In this document: in pieces, positions 15,734 through 22,526 of the stretch
How the letters are laid out: every line of letters starts with the position of its first letter
How positions within the stretch are numbered: the first letter of the stretch is position 1
Virus record (IMG/VR): IMGVR_UViG_3300044799_000369
Coordinates: 1 to 28,327 of that record
Length of the DNA: 28,327 bases
Source of the DNA: a virus
Reading direction: 5' to 3' (one strand)
The notes under the pieces: generated by a model
The model's input: only the letters and a program-made list of their open reading frames with translations
Database searches by the model: none
What the model was told of the DNA's origin: nothing
Made by a program: the position numbers and the translations under genes

Positions 15734-16807
15734 ATGCCAACAATTAAAAACGGATATGCAGCAAATGCGGATGACGTATTGAGCTTTTTCTCAGTAACTA
15801 TGTGTCAGAATATTACAGACGCTTTAAACAATTCGAGACAGACTATGTCCGGCTCTTATGTACTAACTTCGCCATATCAGTTGTATGTGGCTAAAGACAT
15901 TAACGATGATATGGATACGACAGTGTTAAATCTCGAAATAGCATCGGGTGCCAATCCAACTTGCATAAATGCTTCAGGAGCTTTTTGGAGTGCTACAAAC
16001 AAAGAATTTTACTCTGGAGAGCTTTATGATTTCTACGATAGCGTCGTAGATGCGAACAAGTGGACTGCAAGCGGATTAGGAGCTGATGTTGAAACAACAG
16101 GCTATACTGGACGTAGTTATACTGGAAATTTGGCAGGAAGCGTAACAGTAGATGGATATGGTACTACGACTTATTGTAACTTAAAGCCAGCCTCAGGCAC
16201 AGATGCAGAGTGTTATATGCATGTCCGTTGGGACAGCAGTTCTGCCGCAGGGGCGAGCAATAATTATCTTTACTTAAGAGATAACCTTGGCAATAGCATC
16301 CAGCTTTATACCGAGAATTTTGATGTGTATAACAAAAATTATCTTTTCAGGCTTGTATTCAGGTCAGGGAATAATGTTGACATTTACAAGAATGGAGTGT
16401 TTGACAGCACGCAAAGCACAGCAGCTTTGACAGGCACTTCTTGGTATCCAAGACTTGTAGCGAATAAAGGAGCAGGTGGTTTTGGTGGATACGCAGGTGC
16501 TTATTTCTATCCTATCGTGTTTGTCAGAAATGCTGCTTTGTCAGTTGATAGAATTTATCAGTCCACTGTACAAACAGCAACGGCAACAGCTAATTATGGA
16601 TTAGCATACTTTAAATGGACTACAGGCGAGGCTAATGCAACGCACAGCATGTGCTTGGACGGTTCTACTTTCTGCACGGTGACAAACAAGCAGATAAATA
16701 ATGCTATAACGCCAACAGGAACGAGCATAAAGAGAAAGGTAGCTTTTGGCACAACCGCAGTAACGGCTATTCCGAAGTTCACAGAAAACGGTATGGCATG
16801 GATATAA
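15734..16807 (+). CDS. Second adhesin / tail fibre with lectin-like domain
   Basis: The 357-residue protein starts right after the previous stop. Residues about 95-260 have a jelly-roll profile like concanavalin-type lectins: FYDSVVDANKWTASG, CYMHVRWDSSSAAGASNNYL, YLFRLVFRSGNNVDIYKNG, WYPRLVANKGAGGFGGYAG. The FRSGNNVDIYKNGV phrase is typical of glycan-binding domains of virus fibres. The C-terminal 90 residues form another beta segment. With the LamG protein at 13936 it gives the tail at least two potential receptor-binding proteins. Confidence 0.65.
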   Translation: MPTIKNGYAANADDVLSFFSVTMCQNITDALNNSRQTMSGSYVLTSPYQLYVAKDINDDMDTTVLNLEIASGANPTCINASGAFWSATNKEFYSGELYDFYDSVVDANKWTASGLGADVETTGYTGRSYTGNLAGSVTVDGYGTTTYCNLKPASGTDAECYMHVRWDSSSAAGASNNYLYLRDNLGNSIQLYTENFDVYNKNYLFRLVFRSGNNVDIYKNGVFDSTQSTAALTGTSWYPRLVANKGAGGFGGYAGAYFYPIVFVRNAALSVDRIYQSTVQTATATANYGLAYFKWTTGEANATHSMCLDGSTFCTVTNKQINNAITPTGTSIKRKVAFGTTAVTAIPKFTENGMAWI

Positions 16808-16989
16808 GCATGGAAAACGGCGATAAGACCTTTGTAAAGATAAGCAACAAGGATATATACAAAAAGCTTGAAACTATGGAGACCAAGCTGGACAGAACTT
16901 GTGGTCAGGTAAAGGTAGTGCACTGGATAGCAACGACCGCCATAACATTATCTATAGCCACAATAGGCTTTATCTTTTATCTGAGATGA
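16798..16989 (+). CDS. Small single-pass membrane protein (XhlA/holin-like)
   Basis: ATG 16798 overlaps the adhesin end. The 63-residue product has a helical N-terminal half (NKDIYKKLETMETKLDRT) and one hydrophobic C-terminal segment (VVHWIATTAITLSIATIGFIFYL). This coiled coil plus terminal membrane helix is the shape of haemolysin XhlA and related small lysis or membrane-attachment proteins found after tail fibre genes. Assignment rests on shape and position only. Confidence 0.55.
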   Translation: MDISMENGDKTFVKISNKDIYKKLETMETKLDRTCGQVKVVHWIATTAITLSIATIGFIFYLR

Positions 16990-17183
16990 ATATGCAAATG
17001 ACCAAAGAGATAGACAGCCCAACAAGGCGAATGTGCCAGAAGTGCGGCAAGATATATTGGGCGTTCTCTAGGCAGTGGCAATGCGTAGATTGCTGGCAAA
17101 AAGAGCAGATTTTTAAGCTAAATAGAGATATTTGTAATATAGAAAAAGAAAGATATATAAAACAACAACCTCTTAATGCTTAA
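16986..17183 (+). CDS. Small zinc-ribbon protein (65 aa)
   Basis: ATG 16986 overlaps the previous stop (ATGA). The frame is open farther upstream but inside the preceding membrane protein gene. Residues 16-37 form one zinc ribbon (CQKCGKIYWAFSRQWQCVDC). A charged helix follows (RDICNIEKERYIKQQ). Its place inside the membrane-protein run is unexplained. Confidence 0.6.
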   Translation: MNMQMTKEIDSPTRRMCQKCGKIYWAFSRQWQCVDCWQKEQIFKLNRDICNIEKERYIKQQPLNA

Positions 17184-17474
17184 ATGGTAAGCTGGCAACA
17201 AGTCATCATTACCTTGGCTGCAGGTGTTTCATGGGCAGTCTTAGGCTACCTCCGAGCCATCAAAGACGGAGAAACGTTCAGCTCGCCGAAGTTCATAAAA
17301 TCTATTCTTCTTGGCTGCGTTGTTGGTGCAGCAATGACTTATCAAGGGACATTGAACCCAGATACGACATGGAGCTGGTTGTCCAATCTAGGAGTTTTAA
17401 CAGGTCTAACCGCTTTATTAGATAAGATAGTGACTGCCGTATTTGCAAAATCGGCAGTTAGGCAAGAGCCATAG
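17184..17474 (+). CDS. Holin-like membrane protein
   Basis: The ATG directly follows the zinc-ribbon stop. The 96-residue product has three hydrophobic segments: VIITLAAGVSWAVLGYL, SILLGCVVGAAMTYQG and LGVLTGLTALLDKIVTAVF, with short polar loops and a basic end. Size, topology and place after the tail fibres resemble class I holins. Archaeal virus lysis is poorly known, so other membrane roles remain possible. Confidence 0.6.
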   Translation: MVSWQQVIITLAAGVSWAVLGYLRAIKDGETFSSPKFIKSILLGCVVGAAMTYQGTLNPDTTWSWLSNLGVLTGLTALLDKIVTAVFAKSAVRQEP

Positions 17475-17496
17475 TTTAACTTGAAGGGAGGTCACA

Positions 17497-17619
17497 ATGG
17501 ACAAAGAAGTTGTTGATTTGATGAAAGACACCACACCGTACATAGGGTACGTGTTTATGACTGTCTTTTCAGTGTTGATAATGTACATCTTCATCATTGC
17601 CGCACTGGCAAAACTGTAA
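17497..17619 (+). CDS. Forty-residue membrane peptide
   Basis: GGGAGGTCAC (17487-17496) is a strong ribosome site before ATG 17497. The peptide has a charged N-terminus (MDKEVVDLMKDTTP) and one membrane helix (IGYVFMTVFSVLIMYIFIIA). The strong ribosome site and the following tight gene spacing support it as real. It could be a holin partner or another lysis helper. Function unknown. Confidence 0.6.
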   Translation: MDKEVVDLMKDTTPYIGYVFMTVFSVLIMYIFIIAALAKL

Positions 17620-17620
17620 G

Positions 17621-18010
17621 ATGGGCGTTACCATACAGCCACGAGTCGTGGCTAAGAAGGCAGACAGGAGAGGAATATGGGTTGTAGCCATCGTTCTTAT
17701 TCTGGCTGCCATTTTTTTATTTTATTACTATACTACATATAAGCATCACACTCAAGAGGTAACCCCGCCAAAGCCTACAGACATACCCGTTTCTCAGCGA
17801 TATCACATCACCTCCATCAACGATATTAACAATCAAGACTCGGTCACGGCGAGATTTAGAAGGCAGGTAGAATTAAGGAAAACTTTAGACAGCTACAATG
17901 AAGGGCTCTTGTGCCGCTTCATGCTTCGAAACAACTACACGAAGCTTTACGACGAAGACTACATCTGCAATATTAATAGCGCACAGGTCTGCAAGTGCGT
18001 CAGCATTTAA
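17621..18010 (+). CDS. Membrane-anchored protein, possible spanin-like
   Basis: The preferred start is ATG 17621, one base after the preceding stop, giving 129 residues. A basic segment (AKKADRRG) precedes a single membrane helix (IWVVAIVLILAAIFLFYYY, about residues 18-36). A Pro-rich linker (TPPKPTDIP) and a soluble domain with four Cys near the end (LLCRFML, CNI, QVCKC) follow. Such topology is shared by N-anchored lysis factors, but no family match is visible. It overlaps the resolvase start by one base. Confidence 0.55.
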   Translation: MGVTIQPRVVAKKADRRGIWVVAIVLILAAIFLFYYYTTYKHHTQEVTPPKPTDIPVSQRYHITSINDINNQDSVTARFRRQVELRKTLDSYNEGLLCRFMLRNNYTKLYDEDYICNINSAQVCKCVSI

Positions 18011-18387
18011 TGGTAAATCACAACTACAGAAAAGGATACGCTTGGGAATTGGTTTGCAAGCGACAGCTTGAAGGAAGAGGTTTTAGAGTATATCGAACGG
18101 CTGGCTCTCACACGGAGACCGATTTAATCGCCATCAACCCTAGCTCTCCGTTGATAAAAGAGGCCGTCGAGAAGAGTGCGTTAATATTTACGCAATGCAA
18201 GGTTCGTAGAAATGCGAGAGGCGGAGAGAAAACGTATATTTTCCCACTATATCCCTATCAAATCGTATTCGTCGTAAAACCCTCTAAAACTTACATGAAC
18301 CATAGACAACCCGTAGTCGCATCAGCTAAAACCGAGAAAGAAGAGGTATCTGGGCTTAGTCATCCCAAAGATGTCACTGTCGTCTAA
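18010..18387 (+). CDS. hjc: Holliday junction resolvase, Hjc type
   Basis: The 125-residue protein has the Hjc layout: RKGYAWELVCKRQLEGRGF, YRTAGSHTETDLIAI, and FTQCKVRRN. These carry the catalytic Glu13, Ser33/Asp38 and Lys64 of the PD-(D/E)XK nuclease fold. The third acidic position is Gln62 in place of the Glu usual in characterised Hjc enzymes. Gln is tolerated in some members of this fold, but activity is not certain. Hjc is characteristic of archaea and their viruses. It would resolve branched replication intermediates before packaging. It is the last gene of the late operon. Confidence 0.8.
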   Translation: MVNHNYRKGYAWELVCKRQLEGRGFRVYRTAGSHTETDLIAINPSSPLIKEAVEKSALIFTQCKVRRNARGGEKTYIFPLYPYQIVFVVKPSKTYMNHRQPVVASAKTEKEEVSGLSHPKDVTVV

Positions 18388-18397
18388 AGCCCGAGCC

Positions 18398-18406
18398 TCT
18401 TTTTTT
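18398..18406 (+). terminator. T-rich terminator after the late operon
   Basis: TCTTTTTTT runs just after the resolvase stop. Archaeal RNA polymerase terminates at such T tracts without needing a hairpin. It separates the late operon from the non-coding region. Confidence 0.6.
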
Positions 18407-18459
18407 ACCATATTATAACGAGCTTCTATCTTAAAAATTTTACTATGCTGCCAAAAGTC

Positions 18460-18488
18460 TTATATTTAACCTCCGTATATATAATATT
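18460..18488 (+). promoter_or_regulatory. Two TATA-like boxes upstream of hairpin RNA A
   Basis: TTATATTTAA (18460-18469) and TATATATAATATT (18476-18488) lie close together in the non-coding region. Initiation about 25 bases after the first box would fall near 18490, at the run of five G before the hairpin. They mark the left side of the structured region. Strength is not testable by reading. Confidence 0.45.
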
Positions 18489-18489
18489 A

Positions 18490-18551
18490 GGGGGAAAGTC
18501 GCACATATTTGTCGGTACTGGTAGTTAAAATCGTCTTTTAATGTGCGGCTT
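18490..18551 (+). ncRNA. Candidate small hairpin RNA A
   Basis: Bases 18496-18506 (AAGTCGCACAT) pair with 18541-18551 (ATGTGCGGCTT), giving eleven pairs with one G-U. Inside it a second stem, TTAAAA (18525-18530) with TTTTAA (18536-18541), closes a five-base loop and would compete for one base. No reading frame with a start is seen. The stem is followed by a pyrimidine-rich stretch that could end transcription. A leader or small RNA is inferred. Confidence 0.35.
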
Positions 18552-18574
18552 CTCTCTATGTTTCTAAAGAAAAG

Positions 18575-18586
18575 TTTTATATATTA
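18575..18586 (+). promoter_or_regulatory. TATA box upstream of structured RNA B
   Basis: TTTTATATATTA preceded by GAAAAG matches the GGAAAG plus TATA pattern of the other early promoters. The expected start is near 18606-18612, just before a chain of inverted repeats and 345 bases or more from the next gene. Confidence 0.5.
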
Positions 18587-18605
18587 GGTCAGCTTTAACT
18601 TCTTT

Positions 18606-18900
18606 AACTACTGGTGCCAAAAAACTTTGGAGAGATTTAGTTTATGATACCAAAGTTGTGAGCTGGAGACGTTTACTAACAAGAGAGACAACCGCAGACG
18701 AGTTTATTTCCCAGAAAAGCGATGCAGTGGCGCAGTGAAAGATTAAGCGCATACACACACAATTTAGAAAAGCATGTAGTATGCGCTGGATAACTTGGCG
18801 GGTTAAGCCTTTTTAGCCTCGGGTGCAAAAGCGTAGCCTTTGTAGCTAGTAGTATGACTAAAAAGGCATAGATATGAAGTATGCAGCTTACTACGCTTCC
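18606..18900 (+). ncRNA. Candidate structured non-coding RNA B with possible pseudoknot
   Basis: About 295 bases with no credible gene carry four perfect inverted repeats. They are AACTTTGG 18623-18630 with CCAAAGTT 18650-18657; GCGCATAC 18747-18754 with GTATGCGC 18779-18786; GCCTTTTTAG 18807-18816 with CTAAAAAGGC 18858-18867; and AAGCGTAG 18829-18836 with CTACGCTT 18891-18898. The fourth starts inside the loop of the third and pairs outside it, so together they form a pseudoknot or a two-state switch. A TATA box lies about 25 bases before the block, and a U-rich end (CCTTTTAGTTT) follows. No known RNA family is recognised. Confidence 0.4.
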
Positions 18901-18956
18901 TTTTAGTTTAAGTATATGTGTGCGTGGAGTGGAAACGTAGGGGTGTGGAGGACGAT

Positions 18957-19328
18957 ATGGTGGATGAAATAACGAAAAAGAATATGGAAGAAATAATACG
19001 CATCGTTTCTGATTTTCCAGAAGGGTGCAAGTTTACAGACGTATTAGCCCAAAGCATGATAGATAGAAACAGCTTGCAACTGCTTCTAAGCGGCATGGTG
19101 GCGGGTGGCAGGCTGCTTAGAAGAACATCTGGAACAGAAATCACCTATTTTAAAAAACTTAAAACGCAACCGCTGTTTGACGAGTACGTGATTCTCTGCG
19201 CTGTAGATGGTTGCCACTGCGAGAAAGACATGCAGATATGCCCACAGTGCGGAGAAAAGAAGTGGAGGAGAAGTACGCTGCATAAAGGCTATTGCTCGAA
19301 CTGGAACTGTAGATACGAAGAAACTTAA
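18957..19328 (+). CDS. Winged-helix plus zinc-ribbon protein
   Basis: ATG 18957 has GGAGG (18947-18951) in front of it and is preferred over the upstream ATG at 18918. The 123-residue product starts with helices resembling a winged helix (NMEEIIRIVSDFPEGCKFTD, then SLQLLLSGMVAGGRLLRR, then TEITYFKKL). A zinc ribbon follows (CHCEKDMQICPQCGEKKW, with further Cys at the end). The combination suggests a DNA-binding regulator. It lies at the exit of the structured RNA region, and its 3' end overlaps the convergent gene by four bases. Confidence 0.6.
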   Translation: MVDEITKKNMEEIIRIVSDFPEGCKFTDVLAQSMIDRNSLQLLLSGMVAGGRLLRRTSGTEITYFKKLKTQPLFDEYVILCAVDGCHCEKDMQICPQCGEKKWRRSTLHKGYCSNWNCRYEET

Positions 19329-19834
19329 TCGTGATAGTCCACGGTCACAAGATAGCCTGAATTTATCTTCAGCTTCTTGAGCTGTTTCTTCACGTTACCA
19401 TCGAACTTTGTCTTGACCCAGTCCTTTCCGTTCCATCTCTCTCGGTGTATGGGTTTGCCACGTACAATTAAAGTATAGCAATCAAGCTTGTCTGAGATTT
19501 TCTCAACAGGCACGATATCGCCTTTATATCTAGCCAACTTAAGTTTAACCATGACTCTCTTTCCCTCACAGGCGTTACATTTTACTGGCTTGCTTCCTAA
19601 GTCCGTTCTCTTCCCAGTTGCGTTACAGTATTTACAGACCTCGAGATTGCGAATATCTTCTCTTGGGTTATATCCGTCATGCTCTCCAGTCCATCGTCCG
19701 CCTATTTGAAACCAGTCCCAGAACGGCTTTTTCCCTTTCGTCGGATTGTTCTCATCGTAAGGTGCCATGATGTCTGCTATGGTAGCGTCTATGTCTTTGT
19801 TTTTCTCTATCCAGATTTCGGAGTGATAGTGCAT
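19325..19834 (-). CDS. Phage-type protein with DnaJ-like zinc centre
   Basis: Start chosen at ATG 19834 after GGAG; a TTG farther upstream is less likely. The 169-residue product has the phrase FWDWFQIGGRWTG (about residues 43-55), seen in uncharacterised proteins of many phages. A central CKYCNATGKRTDLG...CNACEGKR segment carries two CxxC.(x)G repeats like half of a DnaJ zinc domain. The C-terminal part is basic and beta-rich. It is the last gene of the leftward four-gene operon. Function unknown. Confidence 0.6.
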   Translation of the reverse strand: MHYHSEIWIEKNKDIDATIADIMAPYDENNPTKGKKPFWDWFQIGGRWTGEHDGYNPREDIRNLEVCKYCNATGKRTDLGSKPVKCNACEGKRVMVKLKLARYKGDIVPVEKISDKLDCYTLIVRGKPIHRERWNGKDWVKTKFDGNVKKQLKKLKINSGYLVTVDYHD

Positions 19835-19835
19835 T

Positions 19836-19976
19836 TTAATCAATCTCCTTAATTGCCTTTAGGAATACGTTTACAAAGTCGTTTGAACTCATCTTTTTAT
19901 CTGGATGCTGTTCAAACCATTTAGCGAGCATTTCCAGCGTTAGCTGCCTTCTCAGAACTTCTCTTTGTTTTGCCAT
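19836..19976 (-). CDS. Small helical protein (46 aa), leftward operon
   Basis: On the minus strand a frame starts at ATG 19976 after a GAAGAGG ribosome site and ends at 19836, one base before the next gene. The product is fully helical and charged (QREVLRRQLTLEMLAKWFEQ, then SSNDFVNVFLKAIKEID). It carries the ribosome site for the following gene in its 3' end. A small regulator or anti-host factor is possible. No family recognised. Confidence 0.6.
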   Translation of the reverse strand: MAKQREVLRRQLTLEMLAKWFEQHPDKKMSSNDFVNVFLKAIKEID

Positions 19977-19981
19977 CTTGT

Positions 19982-20236
19982 TTACCTCTTCCTTAAATAT
20001 TCTTTTTTACAAGCGCAGCTTAAAAGCTGACCTTCACACTTCGGACATCGTTCCATATCACAACCGAAGTGATGTACGTTTCCGTTAATTATTCCACAAT
20101 CATGACATCTTACATTTATATCGCAATATGAGCAAGAAGTTATGCGCTTGTATTTTTTCTTGTCTATCGTAATAAAGGGAAATAGACAAGATTTTGCTTT
20201 TAGCATTTCTAGATTACAATCTTTGCATTTAGCCAT
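19982..20236 (-). CDS. Multi-zinc-ribbon protein (84 aa)
   Basis: ATG 20236 follows GAGGTTC and is preferred over a TTG four codons earlier. The small protein contains CKDC (residues 4-7), CSYC and CHDC in the middle and, at the end, HHFGCDMERCPKCEGQLLSC. That ending resembles a recurring H..GCD.E.CP.C.GQ..SC.C motif of uncharacterised phage and bacterial proteins. It overlaps the preceding gene's 3' end by eight bases. It may bind nucleic acid or a host protein. Confidence 0.65.
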   Translation of the reverse strand: MAKCKDCNLEMLKAKSCLFPFITIDKKKYKRITSCSYCDINVRCHDCGIINGNVHHFGCDMERCPKCEGQLLSCACKKEYLRKR

Positions 20237-20384
20237 TTTGAACCTCAAGCGAGCGTATTCTCGGCCTATTGCAGTAATGGCAAGGGTCGTCGGAGTAGTC
20301 TTTTATGTGTCTGCATTTTTTGCAGTAGAAATTTCCGTTTATTTCTATCGTATTCTCGTCAACTTGTTTTAGTGTAGTTACCAT
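20229..20384 (-). CDS. Single zinc-ribbon protein (51 aa), first of the leftward operon
   Basis: Starts at ATG 20384, 37 bases after the centre of the CTTTATAAAG box, with AGGTAA as ribosome site. The 51-residue product has one zinc ribbon (CKKCRHIKDYSDDPCHYC, residues 21-38) between short strands. It is the promoter-proximal gene of the operon and should be strongly expressed. No function is apparent. Confidence 0.65.
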   Translation of the reverse strand: MVTTLKQVDENTIEINGNFYCKKCRHIKDYSDDPCHYCNRPRIRSLEVQNG

Positions 20385-20398
20385 TTGTTTACCTATGG

Positions 20399-20425
20399 CT
20401 AACTAGTTAATTAGTCTTTATAAAG
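20399..20425 (-). promoter_or_regulatory. Leftward early promoter and operator
   Basis: On the minus strand GGGAAAGCTTTATAAAG gives a BRE-like purine stretch and a TATA box (20416-20425). Downstream of it is the operator-like CTAATTAACTAGTTAG (20399-20414), ending close to the expected transcription start. The same order occurs at 24520-24549 on the other strand. A repressor binding here would block polymerase, the usual archaeal mode. Confidence 0.65.
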
Positions 20426-20502
20426 CTTTCCCTTGTCATTTCTAATGGAGAATGAGTGAAGCTGTTATTTTCCATATTGAGCTAGTTTCTTCAGAAAAGT
20501 GG

Positions 20503-20517
20503 CAAAGCTTATAAATT
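20503..20517 (+). promoter_or_regulatory. Rightward early promoter of the amidoligase operon
   Basis: CAAAGCTTATAAATT has the same AAAGCTT plus TATA core as the divergent leftward promoter, in opposite orientation. The start codon of the first gene is at 20557, giving a leader of about 15-20 bases. The operator seen at 20399 and 24530 is not repeated here. An AT-rich CATATATTATAG follows. The stretch between the two promoters (20426-20502) shows no gene. Confidence 0.6.
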
Positions 20518-20556
20518 CCATATATTATAGAATATCATACCTTGGAAAGGCGAAAC

Positions 20557-20934
20557 ATGGTAAAATGTAAACAGATAGAACAAAAAGAATCTCAACCAGA
20601 ATTCAATAATGGTTTTGTAACTTCCATAGCATTGTTTTTAGCTCACATAAATCAAAACTATCTCGTTTGCAAAGATAAGCAAGGTAAGGTCATCACAGAC
20701 ATAAGGCTATACGCTGCAACAGACCATCTGCTTGAAATGGATTTTCCACGACATCTGCCTATCGCTCTTTTAAAAAGAATCAAAAAATGGAGAACTCGCT
20801 GCCTTAAGCACAGATACGATAATTTCAAAAGCACACAGTTTTCAGATAGCCTTTTCAAAGAAGCTGAAAAAATCCTAAGCAAAATTGACGAGCAGGTCCT
20901 TAAAACGCCAAAAGTCATCATCCGTTATTCGTGA
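20557..20934 (+). CDS. Hypothetical protein (125 aa), first of the amidoligase operon
   Basis: ATG 20557 follows GGAAAGG and is preferred over TTG 20542. The product has a beta/helical N-terminal half (FNNGFVTSIALFLAHINQNY, then KVITDIRLYAATDHLLEM), then basic helices (LLKRIKKWRTRCLKHRYDN) and SLFKEAEKILSKIDEQVLK. There are no CxxC pairs or membrane segments. It ends seven bases before the amidotransferase. It may contribute substrate or regulation to the following enzymes. No family recognised. Confidence 0.6.
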   Translation: MVKCKQIEQKESQPEFNNGFVTSIALFLAHINQNYLVCKDKQGKVITDIRLYAATDHLLEMDFPRHLPIALLKRIKKWRTRCLKHRYDNFKSTQFSDSLFKEAEKILSKIDEQVLKTPKVIIRYS

Positions 20935-20941
20935 GATTAAT

Positions 20942-22039
20942 ATGTGCTATGAAGCGATAATGATAAATCCGACAGCCGTCGGAGAAGAAGGCTACTGGGC
21001 GCTTGTAAACTTGATAGCAGAAGGCGTCTATAATAAAGACGGGTACGCCTTGCGAGTAGATGATGAGCTGATAAGAACTCTAAGCTTCAAGCAATTTTTG
21101 CAATTTGTTAAAGAAAAAAAGGATAAAATCATCAAGGCGAAGGTCTGGCACCTGCACATGCGACTCGCCACCAACATCGTCAACACTAAATACATTCATC
21201 TGTGGAATTTCAGCGACTGGTATTGCTCGCACAATGGAGTTCTGTCCAACACGATAGACAGACTGCAAAACGATAGCTATCTATTTTTTAAAAGCGTGAA
21301 AGCGGAACTTAAAGAACCAGACGTCGCAAAGTTAAAGAAAAAATTAGAGAAAGACGAAGGCTACGGCGTGTTTTTACTCTCGCATAAGGACAGAAACGAA
21401 CAAATCGTGATTGCCTACGGCAAAGAAGTCAAGATGTTTAAGTTAAACGACAGCTTCATCTTTAGTTGCGATGACATAAACTTCGATAATTTCGTTACGG
21501 GCATAGTGCACATAAAGGTAGCGGAAGAGAAAAAAAATTACTTAGGTATAGAATTCGAAAAGGTGGAAAATATGCCTCTGTCCGTGGGCAAGGTTAAAAT
21601 TAATTTGCTCGCAGAGGCGGCAGTTGAAAGCAGCCTGATGTACTTCAAGGACTTCCAGTTAAAAACTGCCTTGCCTCTCGTTAAAAAAGAAAGACAATTT
21701 TCATGTTACGGCAGTAGCCGATACATAGGCTTGGACGATGATTACTATTTTAGATATACGAACAGCTACGTAGAAGCAAACCAAGTGATAGAAGCGGAAG
21801 CCGCTGCGATGCTGATGAAGGACATCGTTGGCTTTAAGGCTCATGAGAAAACTATCAACAGCCTCATCGTTCTAGCAAAGTCGCAAAATAGAACGGAAAG
21901 CCAAGAAAAATTGGAACACTTGCTCGCTTTAGATTGCGCTAATAAGGACACTGAAATGGAAATAGGCATCGAAGCCGAATTGACCCAGCTGCCCTTTAGG
22001 AATCTAAGAAGATTGCATCGCAGGCTCATAGGAGATTGA
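20942..22039 (+). CDS. Class II glutamine amidotransferase-like protein
   Basis: The start at ATG 20942 places Cys at position 2, the nucleophile of N-terminal (Ntn) glutamine amidotransferases after Met removal. Further hallmarks follow in order: VWHLHMRLATN (residues 68-78, like H.R.AT.G), IHLWNF (85-90), CSHNGVLSN (95-103, like HNG...N) and NDSYLFFK (110-117, the D-S pair). The family hydrolyses glutamine and passes ammonia to a partner. Residues after about 180 have no assignable domain. It lies in one operon with an amidoligase, which suggests a two-enzyme system forming amides on an unknown substrate. Confidence 0.75.
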   Translation: MCYEAIMINPTAVGEEGYWALVNLIAEGVYNKDGYALRVDDELIRTLSFKQFLQFVKEKKDKIIKAKVWHLHMRLATNIVNTKYIHLWNFSDWYCSHNGVLSNTIDRLQNDSYLFFKSVKAELKEPDVAKLKKKLEKDEGYGVFLLSHKDRNEQIVIAYGKEVKMFKLNDSFIFSCDDINFDNFVTGIVHIKVAEEKKNYLGIEFEKVENMPLSVGKVKINLLAEAAVESSLMYFKDFQLKTALPLVKKERQFSCYGSSRYIGLDDDYYFRYTNSYVEANQVIEAEAAAMLMKDIVGFKAHEKTINSLIVLAKSQNRTESQEKLEHLLALDCANKDTEMEIGIEAELTQLPFRNLRRLHRRLIGD

Positions 22040-22040
22040 A

Positions 22041-22526
22041 ATGGAAATTGAACTACAGTCGATAAGAGGCAAACCGAATCTTACGATAAGGTATGAAAAC
22101 GACGAGTGGCCGAAGTTGGAAAAGGTATTGCGAGACAGGCTTAACCTCGTTGTGCACGAAGTAGCCAACGCTTGGAACATGGGCAAAAAGCTATCTTGTT
22201 ATACGGAAAAAAATGAAGACCTGAAATTTTATCTGCTCAATACGATTAGCCAAGAACTTAGATGCCAAAGCGGTTTTGACGTATTTGACGATATCAACAA
22301 GCCGATTAGCCAAGGGCGTTCCATCAATATCGCTGTTTTAAGAATCGTTCCTTCTGGTAACAGAGTGAACATTCCTTTGGACAACAAATACCTGACCATC
22401 GCTGAGGTAAACAAAATAGCCCGAGTGTTATCTGAAGCTGTCAGGGCGTTGCTCGAAATAGTGAATGAAACGAAAATCAAGATAGCGATAATTGACGAAA
22501 GCGTGACAGCAGATGGCAATAAATAA
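22041..22526 (+). CDS. Uncharacterised partner of the amidotransferase/amidoligase pair
   Basis: A 161-residue protein with GGAGATTGAA as ribosome site, one base after the amidotransferase stop. It reads as alpha/beta with WPKLEKVLRDRLNLVVHEVAN near the N-terminus, a basic or polar centre (INKPISQGRSINIAVLRIVP) and a long C-terminal helix (VNKIARVLSEAVRALLEIVN). No motif is recognised. It overlaps the amidoligase start by 14 bases, so all three are likely made together and may form one complex. It may be a substrate carrier, but this is a guess. Confidence 0.65.
   Translation: MEIELQSIRGKPNLTIRYENDEWPKLEKVLRDRLNLVVHEVANAWNMGKKLSCYTEKNEDLKFYLLNTISQELRCQSGFDVFDDINKPISQGRSINIAVLRIVPSGNRVNIPLDNKYLTIAEVNKIARVLSEAVRALLEIVNETKIKIAIIDESVTADGNK

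Noticed and set aside
18388-18956. CRISPR array or attachment site in the non-coding region
   Set aside because: The repeats are inverted pairs, each different, without regular spacing; no integrase is in the window.
20885-20941. Upstream start for the amidotransferase
   Set aside because: It would bury the nucleophile Cys2 inside the chain; ATG 20942 exposes it after Met removal.
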